From the NCBI GenBank assembly GCA_964423095.1, contig CAYRDI010000012.1:1-48724 (forward strand): a stretch of DNA of 48,724 nucleotides. The letters run 5' to 3'. This DNA is from Micavibrio_A sp964423095 (GTDB taxonomy: Bacteria; Pseudomonadota; Alphaproteobacteria; Micavibrionales; Micavibrionaceae). A program made the translations under genes and the position numbers. Positions 1-7,862 of the stretch are shown here, piece after piece; position 1 is the first letter of the stretch; every line of letters starts with the position of its first letter. The notes beneath the pieces were generated by a model, which ran no database searches, was not told the DNA's origin, and saw only the letters and a list, made by a program, of their open reading frames with translations.

Positions 1-593
1 TTATCCACCTGATGGTCGGTGCCTGCGGCACCCTTGGAAATGCCGACCTTGGCCGCGCGGAGCAGGCGGTCGGCGATGACGTATCCGGCTTCCACCACCT
101 GAATCACGATGCCGGCGGGTTTGCCGGGGATCGGGGCTTCAAACATCACTTCGTGGAAGTTCGGGTTGAAGGTTTCATCGAGCGGTTCGATCTTTTTAAT
201 GCCGTGCTTTTCAAAGGTCTTGAGCAGGTTGGCATCCATGGATTCCAGACCGGTGATGATGGGCGCAATGCGTTCGTCGTTGTGCAATTCGCCCGGAATG
301 GCGGCAAGGGCGCGGTGGAAGTTATCGGAAAAATCGAGCAGGTCTTTGGCAAAGGATGTGATGGCGTATTTGCCCGCATCCTCACGGTCCTTCACCGCGC
401 GGCGTCGCGTGTTTTCCGCATCCGCCAGCGCGCGCATCATTTTTTCTTTCCATTCTGCGACTTCTTTTTCCAGTGCGGCAATCCGCACGGCCGCAATATC
501 CGCAGGCTGATGATCAGGGGCGGGGGCATCACCGGCATTTTCGGCCAATGGTTCTTGTGTTTCTTCCGGCGTTTGTTCCGGTTCGTTCATCAT
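1..593 (-). CDS. grpE: GrpE, nucleotide exchange factor of DnaK (3' end cut by window edge)
   Basis: GrpE drives ADP release from DnaK in the cytoplasmic Hsp70 cycle. Read on the minus strand, the product starts MMNEPEQTPEE and has an acidic, low-complexity N-terminus of about 45 residues. A long helix follows (EKEVAEWKEKMMRALADAEN, then TRRRAVKDRED), and then the beta-rich head with DNFHRAL and the GrpE signature around NPNFHEVMFE and VVEAGYVIADRLLRAARVGI. About 197 codons are visible and the frame is still open at base 1, so only a few C-terminal residues should be missing. Two adjacent ATGs (593 and 590) are possible starts. It lies downstream of hrcA on the same strand, the usual heat-shock pairing, with an exported unknown gene between them. 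I see no CIRCE element in front of it. Confidence 0.93.
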   Translation of the reverse strand, partial: MMNEPEQTPEETQEPLAENAGDAPAPDHQPADIAAVRIAALEKEVAEWKEKMMRALADAENTRRRAVKDREDAGKYAITSFAKDLLDFSDNFHRALAAIPGELHNDERIAPIITGLESMDANLLKTFEKHGIKKIEPLDETFNPNFHEVMFEAPIPGKPAGIVIQVVEAGYVIADRLLRAAKVGISKGAAGTDHQVD

Positions 594-617
594 TTTACTT
601 TACCGATCGTCTGTTTA

Positions 618-1562
618 TTAAAGTTGCGTTCCGGGGCGCGTGACGAACACACTCAATTCCACCGGAATTTCCGTGCGCCCTTCCGGGCCGTCATAGGGGC
701 GGTTGACCTGAATTTTGCCCAGTTCGGCATACCCGTTTTCACCGATTTTGTCCCGGATATGGCCGCCTTCGTCATAGAAATAATACGTTGCCGTGCCATT
801 TCCAGTCATGACGGCATTTCCGTCTTCGGAGGCGGGTTTGAGTGCGCGGAGTTTGGCAAAAGCCGTAACCTGTTCGCCGACATCTTCACCGGGTTCGGCC
901 ATCGGAACGTGCAGGGCGACCATTTTATCGGACGCAAAAGAATAGACGAGCCTGTCTTTCAAAGGGCCGGTCATGTTTTGCGCCTTGAACATCATCATGC
1001 TTTTGGGGATGAGTGTGACTTGTGAGTCATCGATCATGATTTTATAGGTATCGCGGGCTATTTCGCTGGAAAAACGAATTTCCTGCGTGCCGCGTTTGAT
1101 CAGGTCTTCTTTATCGAGCACCATCAATGCGGTGGACATCTGGTTTTTCTGGTCGCATGTTGTGCGGCCGGGCGCGCCTTCGGGGGCAACACGGCGGTAT
1201 TTTTTAACCTCGATGTCCAGAAAAAACGGTTCAACAAATTTTGCTTCGTAACCAAGCGGCGTGATTTTGTAACAACCGCTGACCACATCCGGCACGGCCA
1301 TCTGGATTCCGAACTGGTTGTCATCCATGTAGGGGTAGTGGACCAGTGAAACATGAACGGATTGCGGTGTGATGAATCCCTTGTCGGCCATGCTTTCTTT
1401 TTGCATTGCCTTGATCTGTTCGGCGGCTTTGCTGCCGCCGGAGCCGGTGAAGGTGGGATCGTAAAGTTGCGATTCCGATCCGCCTTCGTCTTGCGCGTGG
1501 GCAGAAACGCAGGGCATCAGGGCGAGCAGCGCGAAAATCAATAATCTTTTTGTCAAGGTCAT
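618..1562 (-). CDS. Exported protein of unknown function between hrcA and grpE
   Basis: I do not recognise a family. The start at 1562 gives MTLTKRLLIFALLALMPC followed by VSAHAQ, a clear Sec signal peptide with cleavage expected after AHA. An in-frame TTG 57 bases upstream would place 19 extra residues before that signal and is less likely. The mature part of about 290 residues is mixed alpha/beta with no membrane segment, so it is probably periplasmic. Two cysteines (in SGCYKI and RTTCDQ) could form a disulfide. It sits 61 bases after hrcA and 24 bases before grpE on the same strand, so it is probably co-transcribed with heat-shock genes. A periplasmic protein in this slot is unusual, but nothing seen links it to folding. 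Confidence 0.8.
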   Translation of the reverse strand: MTLTKRLLIFALLALMPCVSAHAQDEGGSESQLYDPTFTGSGGSKAAEQIKAMQKESMADKGFITPQSVHVSLVHYPYMDDNQFGIQMAVPDVVSGCYKITPLGYEAKFVEPFFLDIEVKKYRRVAPEGAPGRTTCDQKNQMSTALMVLDKEDLIKRGTQEIRFSSEIARDTYKIMIDDSQVTLIPKSMMMFKAQNMTGPLKDRLVYSFASDKMVALHVPMAEPGEDVGEQVTAFAKLRALKPASEDGNAVMTGNGTATYYFYDEGGHIRDKIGENGYAELGKIQVNRPYDGPEGRTEIPVELSVFVTRPGTQL

Positions 1563-1623
1563 CACTCCGTTTGTCGCCCCAGAATACAGAGAAGAGAGGG
1601 AAAGGGCAATTTCCACCAAAGGC

Positions 1624-2661
1624 TTATCCTTGGGAAATCTTGCGGATATTGCGGGCCATCATTTCGGCCAGATAGCTGACCGACGGGATTATTTTTGCAT
1701 AATCCAAACGGGTGGGTCCTATCACGCCGATGGCCCCCACAAAATTGCCCGCGCCATTGGCATAGGGGGTCATGATGAGGGAGTGACCGTGGAAGATGGG
1801 ATTTTCCGCCCCGATATAGATTTTGACCCCATCGGCCTGACCGGCCTCGTCCAGCAATTTGGAAACCGTCTCTTTGGCTTCGAGCTGTTCCATCAGCAGG
1901 CGCACGCGATCCAGATCTTGGATGTTGTTCTGGTCGAGCAGGTTGGCGGTGCCGCGGACGATCAGGGTGCCGGAATCGGTTTTTGTGGCCAGACCTTCTT
2001 CGACAATTTTCGTCATAAGGTCGCCTAACTCCCCGCGCCGCATAGAAATTTCTTGCGTGATGCTGGAGCGCATTTCGCCAAAAGTTTTCCCGTAGAGCCG
2101 TTCGGAAAGAAAGTTGCTGGCCTGCTTTAAAATATCCGGCGTAATCCCTGATGGCACTTGCATAATCCGGTTTTCTACCATGCCGTCCTCGGGGACGATG
2201 ATGACAAGCGCACGGCCGGGGTTGAGCGAAACGAATTCGATATGGCGGATGGATTTATCCGCCTTTGGCGCGACCACAAGGCCCGCGCTGCTTGATAGGC
2301 CCGAAAGAATCCGGCTGGCCTGTTCCAGCATATCGGGAATGGAATCGCTTTCGTGGTACTGGCCTTCGAGGGCGCGGCGGTCGGTTTCGGACAGCGCGCC
2401 TTTTTCCAAAATGCCGTCGATGAAATAGCGGAGTCCCAGAGTCGTGGGCATCCGTCCCGCCGAAACATGGGGAGATTCGAGCAGACCGAGGTCTTCCAGA
2501 TCGGCCATCACATTGCGGATGGTGGCGGGGGAAAGATCAAAATTGCGCGAAAGCGTGCGCGAGCCCACCGGATCCCCATGCGCCATATAGGATTCGACAA
2601 TATGGCGGAAAATATCGCGGGCCCGCGCATCAAGCGTGGTATAGGAAACAACGGTTTTCAC
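1624..2661 (-). CDS. hrcA: HrcA heat-inducible transcription repressor
   Basis: HrcA represses chaperone operons by binding CIRCE elements, and its activity is titrated by GroE. The protein has 345 residues, the usual size. The N-terminal winged helix (ARDIFRHIVESYMAHGDPVG, then SRTLSRNFDLSPATIRNVMA) carries the family's most conserved stretch and is followed by DLEDLGLLESPHVSAGRMPT. The C-terminal half contains the GAF-like core, ending with FVGAIGVIGPTRLDYAKIIP. The gene starts 9 bases after the flavodoxin-like gene and probably shares its transcript. No TTAGCACTC-N9-GAGTGCTAA element is visible in the window, so the target operon, or a diverged operator, must be elsewhere. Confidence 0.96.
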   Translation of the reverse strand: MKTVVSYTTLDARARDIFRHIVESYMAHGDPVGSRTLSRNFDLSPATIRNVMADLEDLGLLESPHVSAGRMPTTLGLRYFIDGILEKGALSETDRRALEGQYHESDSIPDMLEQASRILSGLSSSAGLVVAPKADKSIRHIEFVSLNPGRALVIIVPEDGMVENRIMQVPSGITPDILKQASNFLSERLYGKTFGEMRSSITQEISMRRGELGDLMTKIVEEGLATKTDSGTLIVRGTANLLDQNNIQDLDRVRLLMEQLEAKETVSKLLDEAGQADGVKIYIGAENPIFHGHSLIMTPYANGAGNFVGAIGVIGPTRLDYAKIIPSVSYLAEMMARNIRKISQG

Positions 2662-2670
2662 CGTAGTTTT

Positions 2671-3261
2671 TTAGGCGGCTTTCAGCTTTTTTGCAATGCC
2701 GGCCACGCGTTCGCCATAGAGTTCGGCGGTTTTAACGTCACCCGATGGCGGGCTTTGTTCGGCTGGGACGTTTTCTGTTTGCGCCATGGCACCCAGAGAA
2801 CTACCCACACGGTTCAACCCTGCGACATCGCGCTGGTGTGCATCGCCCGTCTGGTCGAGCGGGGGGATGCCGAGCGAAACCCATATCATTCCGTGCTGGG
2901 CCGCAAGGACAGTCATTTGTTGAAGCGTTGAAAGTTTATCGCCGCTCATGGAGTGAGAGGTCGTAAAACCACCGCCGATCTTGTCTTTCCATTTTTGCGT
3001 AAACCACGCCTTGGACGAGGCATCCGCGAACATTTTAAAGGGGCCGGAGGCCGAACCCATATAGGTCGGCGCGCCAAAAATAATCGCATCGGCAGAATCA
3101 AGGGCGTCCCATGCGCTGTCCTCTATTTTTCCTTCGGGGCTGATTTTGACCAAAACAGCTTTGCCCTGTTTTTCCGCGCCGCGCGCCACGGCCTTGGCGA
3201 CCACTTCGGTATGGCCATAGCCGGAATGGTACACCACGGCGGTTGTCGTATCTTTAGACAT
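2671..3261 (-). CDS. Flavodoxin-fold NAD(P)H:quinone/FMN oxidoreductase, WrbA-like
   Basis: The 196-residue product has the flavodoxin pattern. The FMN phosphate loop is near residues 12-20 (YHSGYGHTEVVAKAVARGAE). The second FMN-contacting segment is GAPTYMGSASGPFKMFAD, and GGGFTTSHSMSGDK matches the third flavin loop of the WrbA/NQO family. The expected role is two-electron reduction of quinones or similar electrophiles in the cytoplasm. A strong ribosome site (CAGGAG) lies 7 bases before the ATG at 3261. It is divergent from an HxlR regulator, a common pairing for quinone-responsive reductases, and the shared region carries repeated GTAAC sites. It is not a close WrbA, so I give no symbol. 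Confidence 0.85.
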   Translation of the reverse strand: MSKDTTTAVVYHSGYGHTEVVAKAVARGAEKQGKAVLVKISPEGKIEDSAWDALDSADAIIFGAPTYMGSASGPFKMFADASSKAWFTQKWKDKIGGGFTTSHSMSGDKLSTLQQMTVLAAQHGMIWVSLGIPPLDQTGDAHQRDVAGLNRVGSSLGAMAQTENVPAEQSPPSGDVKTAELYGERVAGIAKKLKAA

Positions 3262-3300
3262 AATTTTCTCCTGTAAGTCTGTCTTTGGGGGTTTCTTTTT

Positions 3301-3366
3301 GTAACCTGTGGGTCTATATAGATTTGGTTACTTATCGTAACCAGTAGGTACTTTTTTGTAACTACT
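3301..3366. promoter_or_regulatory. Array of GTAAC inverted repeats between divergent reductase and HxlR genes
   Basis: GTAACC occurs at 3301-3306. A perfect inverted repeat GGTTAC-5 nt-GTAACC lies at 3326-3342. A second inverted repeat, AGTAGGTAC-6 nt-GTAACTACT with one mismatch, lies at 3343-3366. The two abut each other. This is what one expects of operators for a dimeric winged-helix HxlR regulator acting on both divergent promoters. The binding function is inferred; the repeats are seen directly. Confidence 0.6.
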
Positions 3367-3398
3367 CACTTTTTCGTGACCATGAACGGGAGGGAACC

Positions 3399-3755
3399 AT
3401 GACCAACGCAAAGAAAGACCAGGAAAGCTGCCCGATGGACAAAACACTACGGCTTTTGATGGGGCCGTGGACGACTTATATCCTCTGGCTGATCCGCAAT
3501 AACGGGACAATGCGCTTTGGCCAGTTGAAAAAGCAGATGCCCGCCATTTCGGCCAAAATGCTGACCGAACGGTTGAAAATGCTGGTCGAAGCCGGGATCC
3601 TGATCCGCACACAAGAGCAGTCCATTCCGCCCAAGGTCAGTTATTCCTTCAGTGCGCGCGGCGAAGAGCTGGTCAGGGTTCTGGATGGCATTCACGAACT
3701 GGCCGTTCGCTGGGATGAACAGGACAAGGCGGCAAACAGGTCCGAGGCCGCATAA
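3399..3755 (+). CDS. HxlR-family winged-helix transcriptional regulator
   Basis: The 118-residue product is a typical single-domain HxlR protein. Its N-terminus has SCPMDKTLRLLMGPWTTYIL with the conserved Cys11, the residue many HxlR/QorR/HypR proteins use to sense electrophiles or oxidants. The recognition helix region is PAISAKMLTERLKMLVEAGI, and the wing is PPKVSYSFSARGEEL. AGGGA precedes the ATG at a good distance. It is divergent from the flavodoxin-like reductase, with GTAAC repeats between them. The simplest model is a Cys11 switch that relieves repression of the reductase and of its own gene. The sensed compound cannot be read from sequence. Confidence 0.9.
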   Translation: MTNAKKDQESCPMDKTLRLLMGPWTTYILWLIRNNGTMRFGQLKKQMPAISAKMLTERLKMLVEAGILIRTQEQSIPPKVSYSFSARGEELVRVLDGIHELAVRWDEQDKAANRSEAA

Positions 3756-3825
3756 CCGCTTTTCATGAACGCGTTGCCGTTGTAAAAGCAACGGGTCACA
3801 CAACGCTTACATGGAAAAAGAATTT

Positions 3826-4545
3826 ATGACCCGTCCTTCCGGCCGCAGTGCCGATTCCCTTCGTACCATCGAATTGATCCCCGGTTATTCCAAACACGCC
3901 GAAGGATCGTGCCTTGCCAAATTCGGCAACACCCATGTTCTTTGCACGGCCACGATTGAAGAAAAACTTCCGGGATGGATGAAGGGGCTGGGCAAAGGAT
4001 GGGTGACGGCGGAATACGGGATGCTGCCCCGTTCCACGCATCAGCGCATGGACCGCGAAGCGGCGAAGGGAAAACAATCGGGGCGCACGCAGGAAATTCA
4101 GCGGCTCGTCGGCCGCGCACTTCGTGCGGTGGTCGATCTTCCGGGGCTGGGCGAACGCCAGATCAAAATCGATTGCGATGTGATACAGGCCGATGGTGGC
4201 ACGCGCACGGCGTCCGTCACCGGCGGTTATGTCGCGATGGCACAGGCGATGCAGCATCTTGTAAAAATCGGCGCGCTGCCCAAATTGCCGTTAATCGATT
4301 CCGTCGCCGCAATTTCATGCGGTATCTATGAAGGGAACGCCGTGCTGGATCTGGATTACGCCGAAGATTCATCCGCCGATACGGATGCGAATTTCGTGAT
4401 CACCGGCAAAGGCGGCATTGTCGAAATCCAAGGCACAGCGGAAAAAGAACCGTTCAGCCAAGACGAGCTTTTAAAACTGCTCGATCTTGCGCGCACGGGA
4501 TGCAAGGAGCTGGACGCCATTCAAAAAGCGGCACTGGGGCTGTGA
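3826..4545 (+). CDS. rph: RNase PH
   Basis: RNase PH is the phosphorolytic 3'-5' exoribonuclease that trims tRNA precursors. The chosen start gives MTRPSGRSADSLRTIELIPG and 239 residues, the normal family length; an ATG 15 bases upstream (3811) is in frame but adds a non-conserved leader. Family landmarks are HAEGSCLAKFGNTHVLCTAT, the phosphate-binding region SGRTQEIQRLVGRALRAVVD, and IDCDVIQADGGTRTASVTGG. The stop overlaps the next start (TGATG), so it is translationally coupled to rdgB. The order rph-rdgB-(osmC)-hemW near hrcA/grpE is a conserved alphaproteobacterial arrangement. Confidence 0.97.
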   Translation: MTRPSGRSADSLRTIELIPGYSKHAEGSCLAKFGNTHVLCTATIEEKLPGWMKGLGKGWVTAEYGMLPRSTHQRMDREAAKGKQSGRTQEIQRLVGRALRAVVDLPGLGERQIKIDCDVIQADGGTRTASVTGGYVAMAQAMQHLVKIGALPKLPLIDSVAAISCGIYEGNAVLDLDYAEDSSADTDANFVITGKGGIVEIQGTAEKEPFSQDELLKLLDLARTGCKELDAIQKAALGL

Positions 4546-5132
4546 TGAAAACGCTCGTCCTTGCCACGCACAACGAAGGAAAGATCAAGGAATTTCAAAC
4601 CTTGCTGGGTGGGCTGGTCGAAGAGATCAAGAGCGCGGGGGATCTGCGCCTGATCGAACCGCCGGAATACGGCAAGACGTTTGTTGAAAACGCCACCATG
4701 AAGGCGGTGACCGCCATGCAAACGTGCGGGTATGCGTGTCTGGCTGATGATTCCGGCTTGTCGGTCAATGCGCTGGGCGGTGAACCCGGTGTGTATTCCG
4801 CGGATTGGGCGGGACATCCGCGCGATTTTCAAAAAGCGATGGGGATGGTTCAGGAAAAGCTGGGCGATTCCAAGGATCGCAGCGCCTTTTTTACATCCGT
4901 TCTCGCGCTGGCCTATCCCGACGGGCAGATCGAACTGTTCGAAGGGCGCGTGAACGGCACGCTGGTCTGGCCGCCGCGCGGGGTTGAAGGATTCGGTTAT
5001 GACCCTATGTTCGTTCCCGATGGATTTGATAAAACATTCGGTGAAATGGGCGCGGCGGAAAAACATACCGTATCCCACCGCGCGCGGGCCGTTGAAAAAT
5101 TCGTAACCTACATCAAAGGAGAAAAAAGATGA
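4545..5132 (+). CDS. rdgB: RdgB/HAM1 non-canonical purine NTP pyrophosphatase
   Basis: This enzyme hydrolyses dITP, XTP and ITP to monophosphates, keeping damaged purines out of nucleic acids. The start at 4545 overlaps the rph stop and gives MKTLVLATHNEGKIKEF, the canonical family opening with the (S/T)xNxxK triphosphate motif. The core ADDSGLSVNALGGEPGVYSA carries the Asp pair that binds metal and selects the base, and FGYDPMFVPDG and SHRARAVEKF follow near the C-terminus. The 195-residue length is normal. Its last four bases overlap the start of the OsmC-family gene. Confidence 0.96.
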   Translation: MKTLVLATHNEGKIKEFQTLLGGLVEEIKSAGDLRLIEPPEYGKTFVENATMKAVTAMQTCGYACLADDSGLSVNALGGEPGVYSADWAGHPRDFQKAMGMVQEKLGDSKDRSAFFTSVLALAYPDGQIELFEGRVNGTLVWPPRGVEGFGYDPMFVPDGFDKTFGEMGAAEKHTVSHRARAVEKFVTYIKGEKR

Positions 5133-5578
5133 GTGGTATTGCAAGAACAGCCAAGGCGATCTGGAAAGGTACGAGCAAGGAAGGAAAAGGCGAATTGACG
5201 ACGCAGAGCGCCGTTTTGGAAAGAACGCCGTATGAATTCCATTCCCGTTTTGAAAACGGTGGCCACACAAACCCCGAAGAATTGCTCGCCGCTGCCCATG
5301 CGGGGTGCTTTACCATGGCGTTTTCGTTCGGTTTGAACAAAGCGGGTTTTACCGCCGATGAAATCGAAACGTCCTGCGCCGTGACGGTGGCACCCGACAA
5401 TGGCGGTTTTACGATCACCAAATCCGAATTGACGATGGGCGCGGTCATTCCGAACATCACGCAGGCGCAATTTGATGAAATTGCCGCCGGTGCAAAGGCG
5501 GGTTGCCCTGTGTCCAAACTTTACAAATGTGACATCACGTTGAATGCGACGTTGAAATCACAAAGCAAAGCAGCCTAA
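5129..5578 (+). CDS. OsmC-family peroxiredoxin
   Basis: OsmC/Ohr proteins reduce organic hydroperoxides using two cysteines. Both are present in this 149-residue protein: Cys60 in AAAHAGCFTMAFS and Cys126 in AKAGCPVSKL. The domain opening RTAKAIWKGTSKEGKGELTT and the PEELLAAAHAGC helix are typical of the OsmC rather than the Ohr subgroup. GGAG precedes the start, and the ATG overlaps the rdgB stop by four bases. Its place between rdgB and hemW is unusual and adds a thiol peroxidase to a block that otherwise handles RNA, nucleotides and heme. An inverted repeat lies immediately downstream. Confidence 0.93.
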   Translation: MSGIARTAKAIWKGTSKEGKGELTTQSAVLERTPYEFHSRFENGGHTNPEELLAAAHAGCFTMAFSFGLNKAGFTADEIETSCAVTVAPDNGGFTITKSELTMGAVIPNITQAQFDEIAAGAKAGCPVSKLYKCDITLNATLKSQSKAA

Positions 5579-5590
5579 TTTTTTATAAAG

Positions 5591-5635
5591 CGGCCAATGA
5601 ACAACACGCAATTTGGAATATATGTTCATTGGCCG
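5591..5635 (+). promoter_or_regulatory. 13-bp perfect inverted repeat burying the hemW start codon
   Basis: CGGCCAATGAACA (5591-5603) and TGTTCATTGGCCG (5623-5635) are exact reverse complements with a 19-base loop. With one G-U pair and three further A-U pairs (5587-5589 with 5637-5639) the stem could reach about 17 pairs in RNA. The hemW ATG (5597-5599) lies inside the left arm and the right arm encodes the start of the conserved HWPF segment. No good ribosome site precedes the ATG. It could hide the start codon, or act as a weak terminator for the upstream operon because TTTT follows the stem. Confidence 0.65.
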
Positions 5636-6748
5636 TTTTGTGCATCCAAATGCCCGTATTGCGATTTCAATTCACATGTGGCGCAAAGCATTGACCATGA
5701 TGCGTGGCGCAGGGCGTATTCCAAAGAGCTTTCCTATTACGCGGAATTAACAAAAGGCCGGATGGTGACATCCGTTTTCTTTGGCGGCGGTACGCCGTCA
5801 TTGATGGAACCCGAAACCGCGGCGCAGGTGATTGCCGATATTCAAAAACACTGGCGTATTTCCAATGATTGCGAAATCACGCTGGAGGCCAACCCGACAT
5901 CGGTCGAGATTGGAAAATTCAAGGCGTTCCGGCAGGCTGGAATCAACCGCGTGTCGATGGGCGTACAATCTTTCCGTGCGGCGGATTTATCTTTTTTGGG
6001 ACGGCAGCATGACGTGGGGCAGGCGCAAAAGGCGATTGAAACGGCGGCAGACGTGTTTGACCGGTATTCGTTCGATTTGATCTACGCTCGCCCGAACCAG
6101 AGCGTGAAGGATTGGGAAGAAGAATTAAAAGAAGCCTTGCCGTTCGTCCGCGATCATCTATCGCTCTATCAACTCACCATCGAAAAGGGCACCCCATTTT
6201 ATATGATGCATGAGCGCGGCGAGTTCAAAATTCCGGATGAAGAATTGGCCGGTGATTTGTACGAGGTAACGCAGGATATTCTGGGCGCGCAGGGATTGCG
6301 TGCCTATGAAGTTTCCAACCACGCGCACGATGGTGCGGAATCGCGGCACAATCTCACCTATTGGCGATACACGGATTATGTGGGCGTGGGGCCGGGGGCA
6401 CACGGGCGTCTTACAATCCAGGGAAAAAAGAACGCCACACGCGGGCACCGCGCGCCGGATGTGTGGTTGCAACGGGTGGAAGAAAACGGCCATGGCGGCC
6501 ATGATTTTGAAAACCTGTCGCCCCGCGACCGTTTCACAGAATGTTTGATGATGGGACTGCGCCTTGAAGAAGGCATTCCGGTCACGCGGCTGGAAGAGGA
6601 GGGCGCGGATACTTTTGCCACCCTCATCGATCCCGCGAAAATAAAAGCCCTTCAGGGTGAAGGGCTTTTGGATTGGGATGGTACCGTTTTAAAAGCGACC
6701 CGTTCGGGGTTACAGCGATTGAACGGCGTTTTATCCTACCTTCTTTAA
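5597..6748 (+). CDS. hemW: HemW, radical-SAM heme chaperone (HemN-like)
   Basis: HemW is a radical-SAM relative of HemN that acts as a heme chaperone rather than as coproporphyrinogen oxidase. The N-terminus MNNTQFGIYVHWPFCASK has the CxxxCxxC cluster at Cys15, Cys19 and Cys22. GGGTPSLMEPE, ITLEANPTSVE and NRVSMGVQSF are the next radical-SAM elements, and GPGAHGRL is in the C-terminal half. At 383 residues, with no N-terminal extension, it fits HemW and not HemN. It ends the rph-rdgB-osmC-hemW run and overlaps the convergent gene by four bases (TTAA). Its start lies in a strong hairpin, suggesting translational control. Confidence 0.94.
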   Translation: MNNTQFGIYVHWPFCASKCPYCDFNSHVAQSIDHDAWRRAYSKELSYYAELTKGRMVTSVFFGGGTPSLMEPETAAQVIADIQKHWRISNDCEITLEANPTSVEIGKFKAFRQAGINRVSMGVQSFRAADLSFLGRQHDVGQAQKAIETAADVFDRYSFDLIYARPNQSVKDWEEELKEALPFVRDHLSLYQLTIEKGTPFYMMHERGEFKIPDEELAGDLYEVTQDILGAQGLRAYEVSNHAHDGAESRHNLTYWRYTDYVGVGPGAHGRLTIQGKKNATRGHRAPDVWLQRVEENGHGGHDFENLSPRDRFTECLMMGLRLEEGIPVTRLEEEGADTFATLIDPAKIKALQGEGLLDWDGTVLKATRSGLQRLNGVLSYLL

Positions 6749-7755
6749 CGCGCGGCAGATTTTTTTGCCGTGAGGCCGCTCAAATCCGATCCGTTGACGG
6801 AAACCCCGCCGTCTTTTGAAAAGGTCACGTCATATTGTTTTGTGGCGGTATCGCCGGCCACAGGATTTCCCATTGCGCTTAAACCCGTGACCACCAGAAT
6901 GGATTGCAGATAGCTTTGGCGTTGAGAGGATGGTGCCGTAATCATGGATTGTTGCAGGTTCGCGCTGAGCGCATCCAGCCCCGTGATTTTGGCATTCAAT
7001 TTTTCCGGTTTCCCGAACAGCATGGAAAATACGTTGTAAAAATCCGGTTGCGATGCGCTGTCGCGGCTTTTGATGTCTTCTTTGGTCAATGGCTTGCTTT
7101 GTGCGGTATCGGATAAATCCGTTTCCATCACAATTTTAGGAAGCGCGCCGCGAAAGGCGCTGGCGGCTAGAAAACTGGTAATGTTCTGGCCTTCCACACG
7201 GGCCTTGCCGGAATAACGGCTGCCGTTCCCGGACAGGCTGGATGTGAAGGTCAGGGTGGAAATGCCTGCCGTGCTTTGGTTGGCCAGATCATTGATACGG
7301 ATATTGTCGAACGATGCATTCAGACTGGTAAAATGGCCAAGCCTTTCCTGCCAGACACCGGAAATTTTCTGGGTTCCAAAATCGGTTTTAAAGGTTTGTG
7401 TGCCACCCTTGTCATAGCTGTTGATCGGTGTGGGAAGGGCCATCGAAACATTCCATGTGTCGTTGCCCGAAGGAACCGCATTCAATGCAAGCATGCCGAT
7501 GTCCGAACGAATACCTTTCGCATCCGTATACGTCATGTTTGGCAGGGTAAAAGCATAATATCCGCTGGCCTTTTCCACGGTAACATCCCCCGTGGTTTCG
7601 AGTTTGCAGCCATTGCGGGCTGCCATGGCTTTCTGGTTTTCGATCATCCCTTCGATCTGGGATTTCAAAATGCCTGCGCGGGGATCATCCGTTTGCGCGC
7701 GGGCGGAGGTAGCCGTGAACAAGAAGAGGGCAAGAAAGAGGGCGATGGTGCGCAT
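6745..7755 (-). CDS. Exported protein of unknown function, convergent with hemW
   Basis: The product of 336 residues begins MRTIALFLALFLFTATSARA, a clear Sec signal peptide cleaved before QTDD. The rest alternates short strands typical of all-beta periplasmic or lipid-handling proteins (for example YYAFTLPNMTYTDAKGIRSD). It ends with a repeated-strand region, DTATKQYDVTFSKDGGVSVN. The overall look recalls DUF945/DUF2125-type exported proteins, but I cannot assign a family firmly. One cysteine is present (NGCKLE). The gene shares four bases with hemW at its stop and stands alone on its strand. Confidence 0.8.
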   Translation of the reverse strand: MRTIALFLALFLFTATSARAQTDDPRAGILKSQIEGMIENQKAMAARNGCKLETTGDVTVEKASGYYAFTLPNMTYTDAKGIRSDIGMLALNAVPSGNDTWNVSMALPTPINSYDKGGTQTFKTDFGTQKISGVWQERLGHFTSLNASFDNIRINDLANQSTAGISTLTFTSSLSGNGSRYSGKARVEGQNITSFLAASAFRGALPKIVMETDLSDTAQSKPLTKEDIKSRDSASQPDFYNVFSMLFGKPEKLNAKITGLDALSANLQQSMITAPSSQRQSYLQSILVVTGLSAMGNPVAGDTATKQYDVTFSKDGGVSVNGSDLSGLTAKKSAAR

Positions 7756-7862
7756 GGTGTCTGGTGTCCTTAATCCTGTTTCGACAAGAATTATCGGTGA
7801 AATGTGCCATATTTATGGCCTTCATTGTTTGAAAAATCAAGAAGTTGCGGTACATCAAGGGG

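Noticed and set aside
594..617. CIRCE heat-shock operator near grpE or hrcA
   Set aside because: I looked for TTAGCACTC and GAGTGCTAA around both genes and found no match.
12..1025. Open frame of 337 codons on the plus strand at the left edge
   Set aside because: It runs across grpE and the exported unknown gene on the other strand, and its translation has no family features.
2353..2931. Open frame on the plus strand across the hrcA/reductase junction
   Set aside because: Both minus-strand genes are well supported, so this is a shadow.
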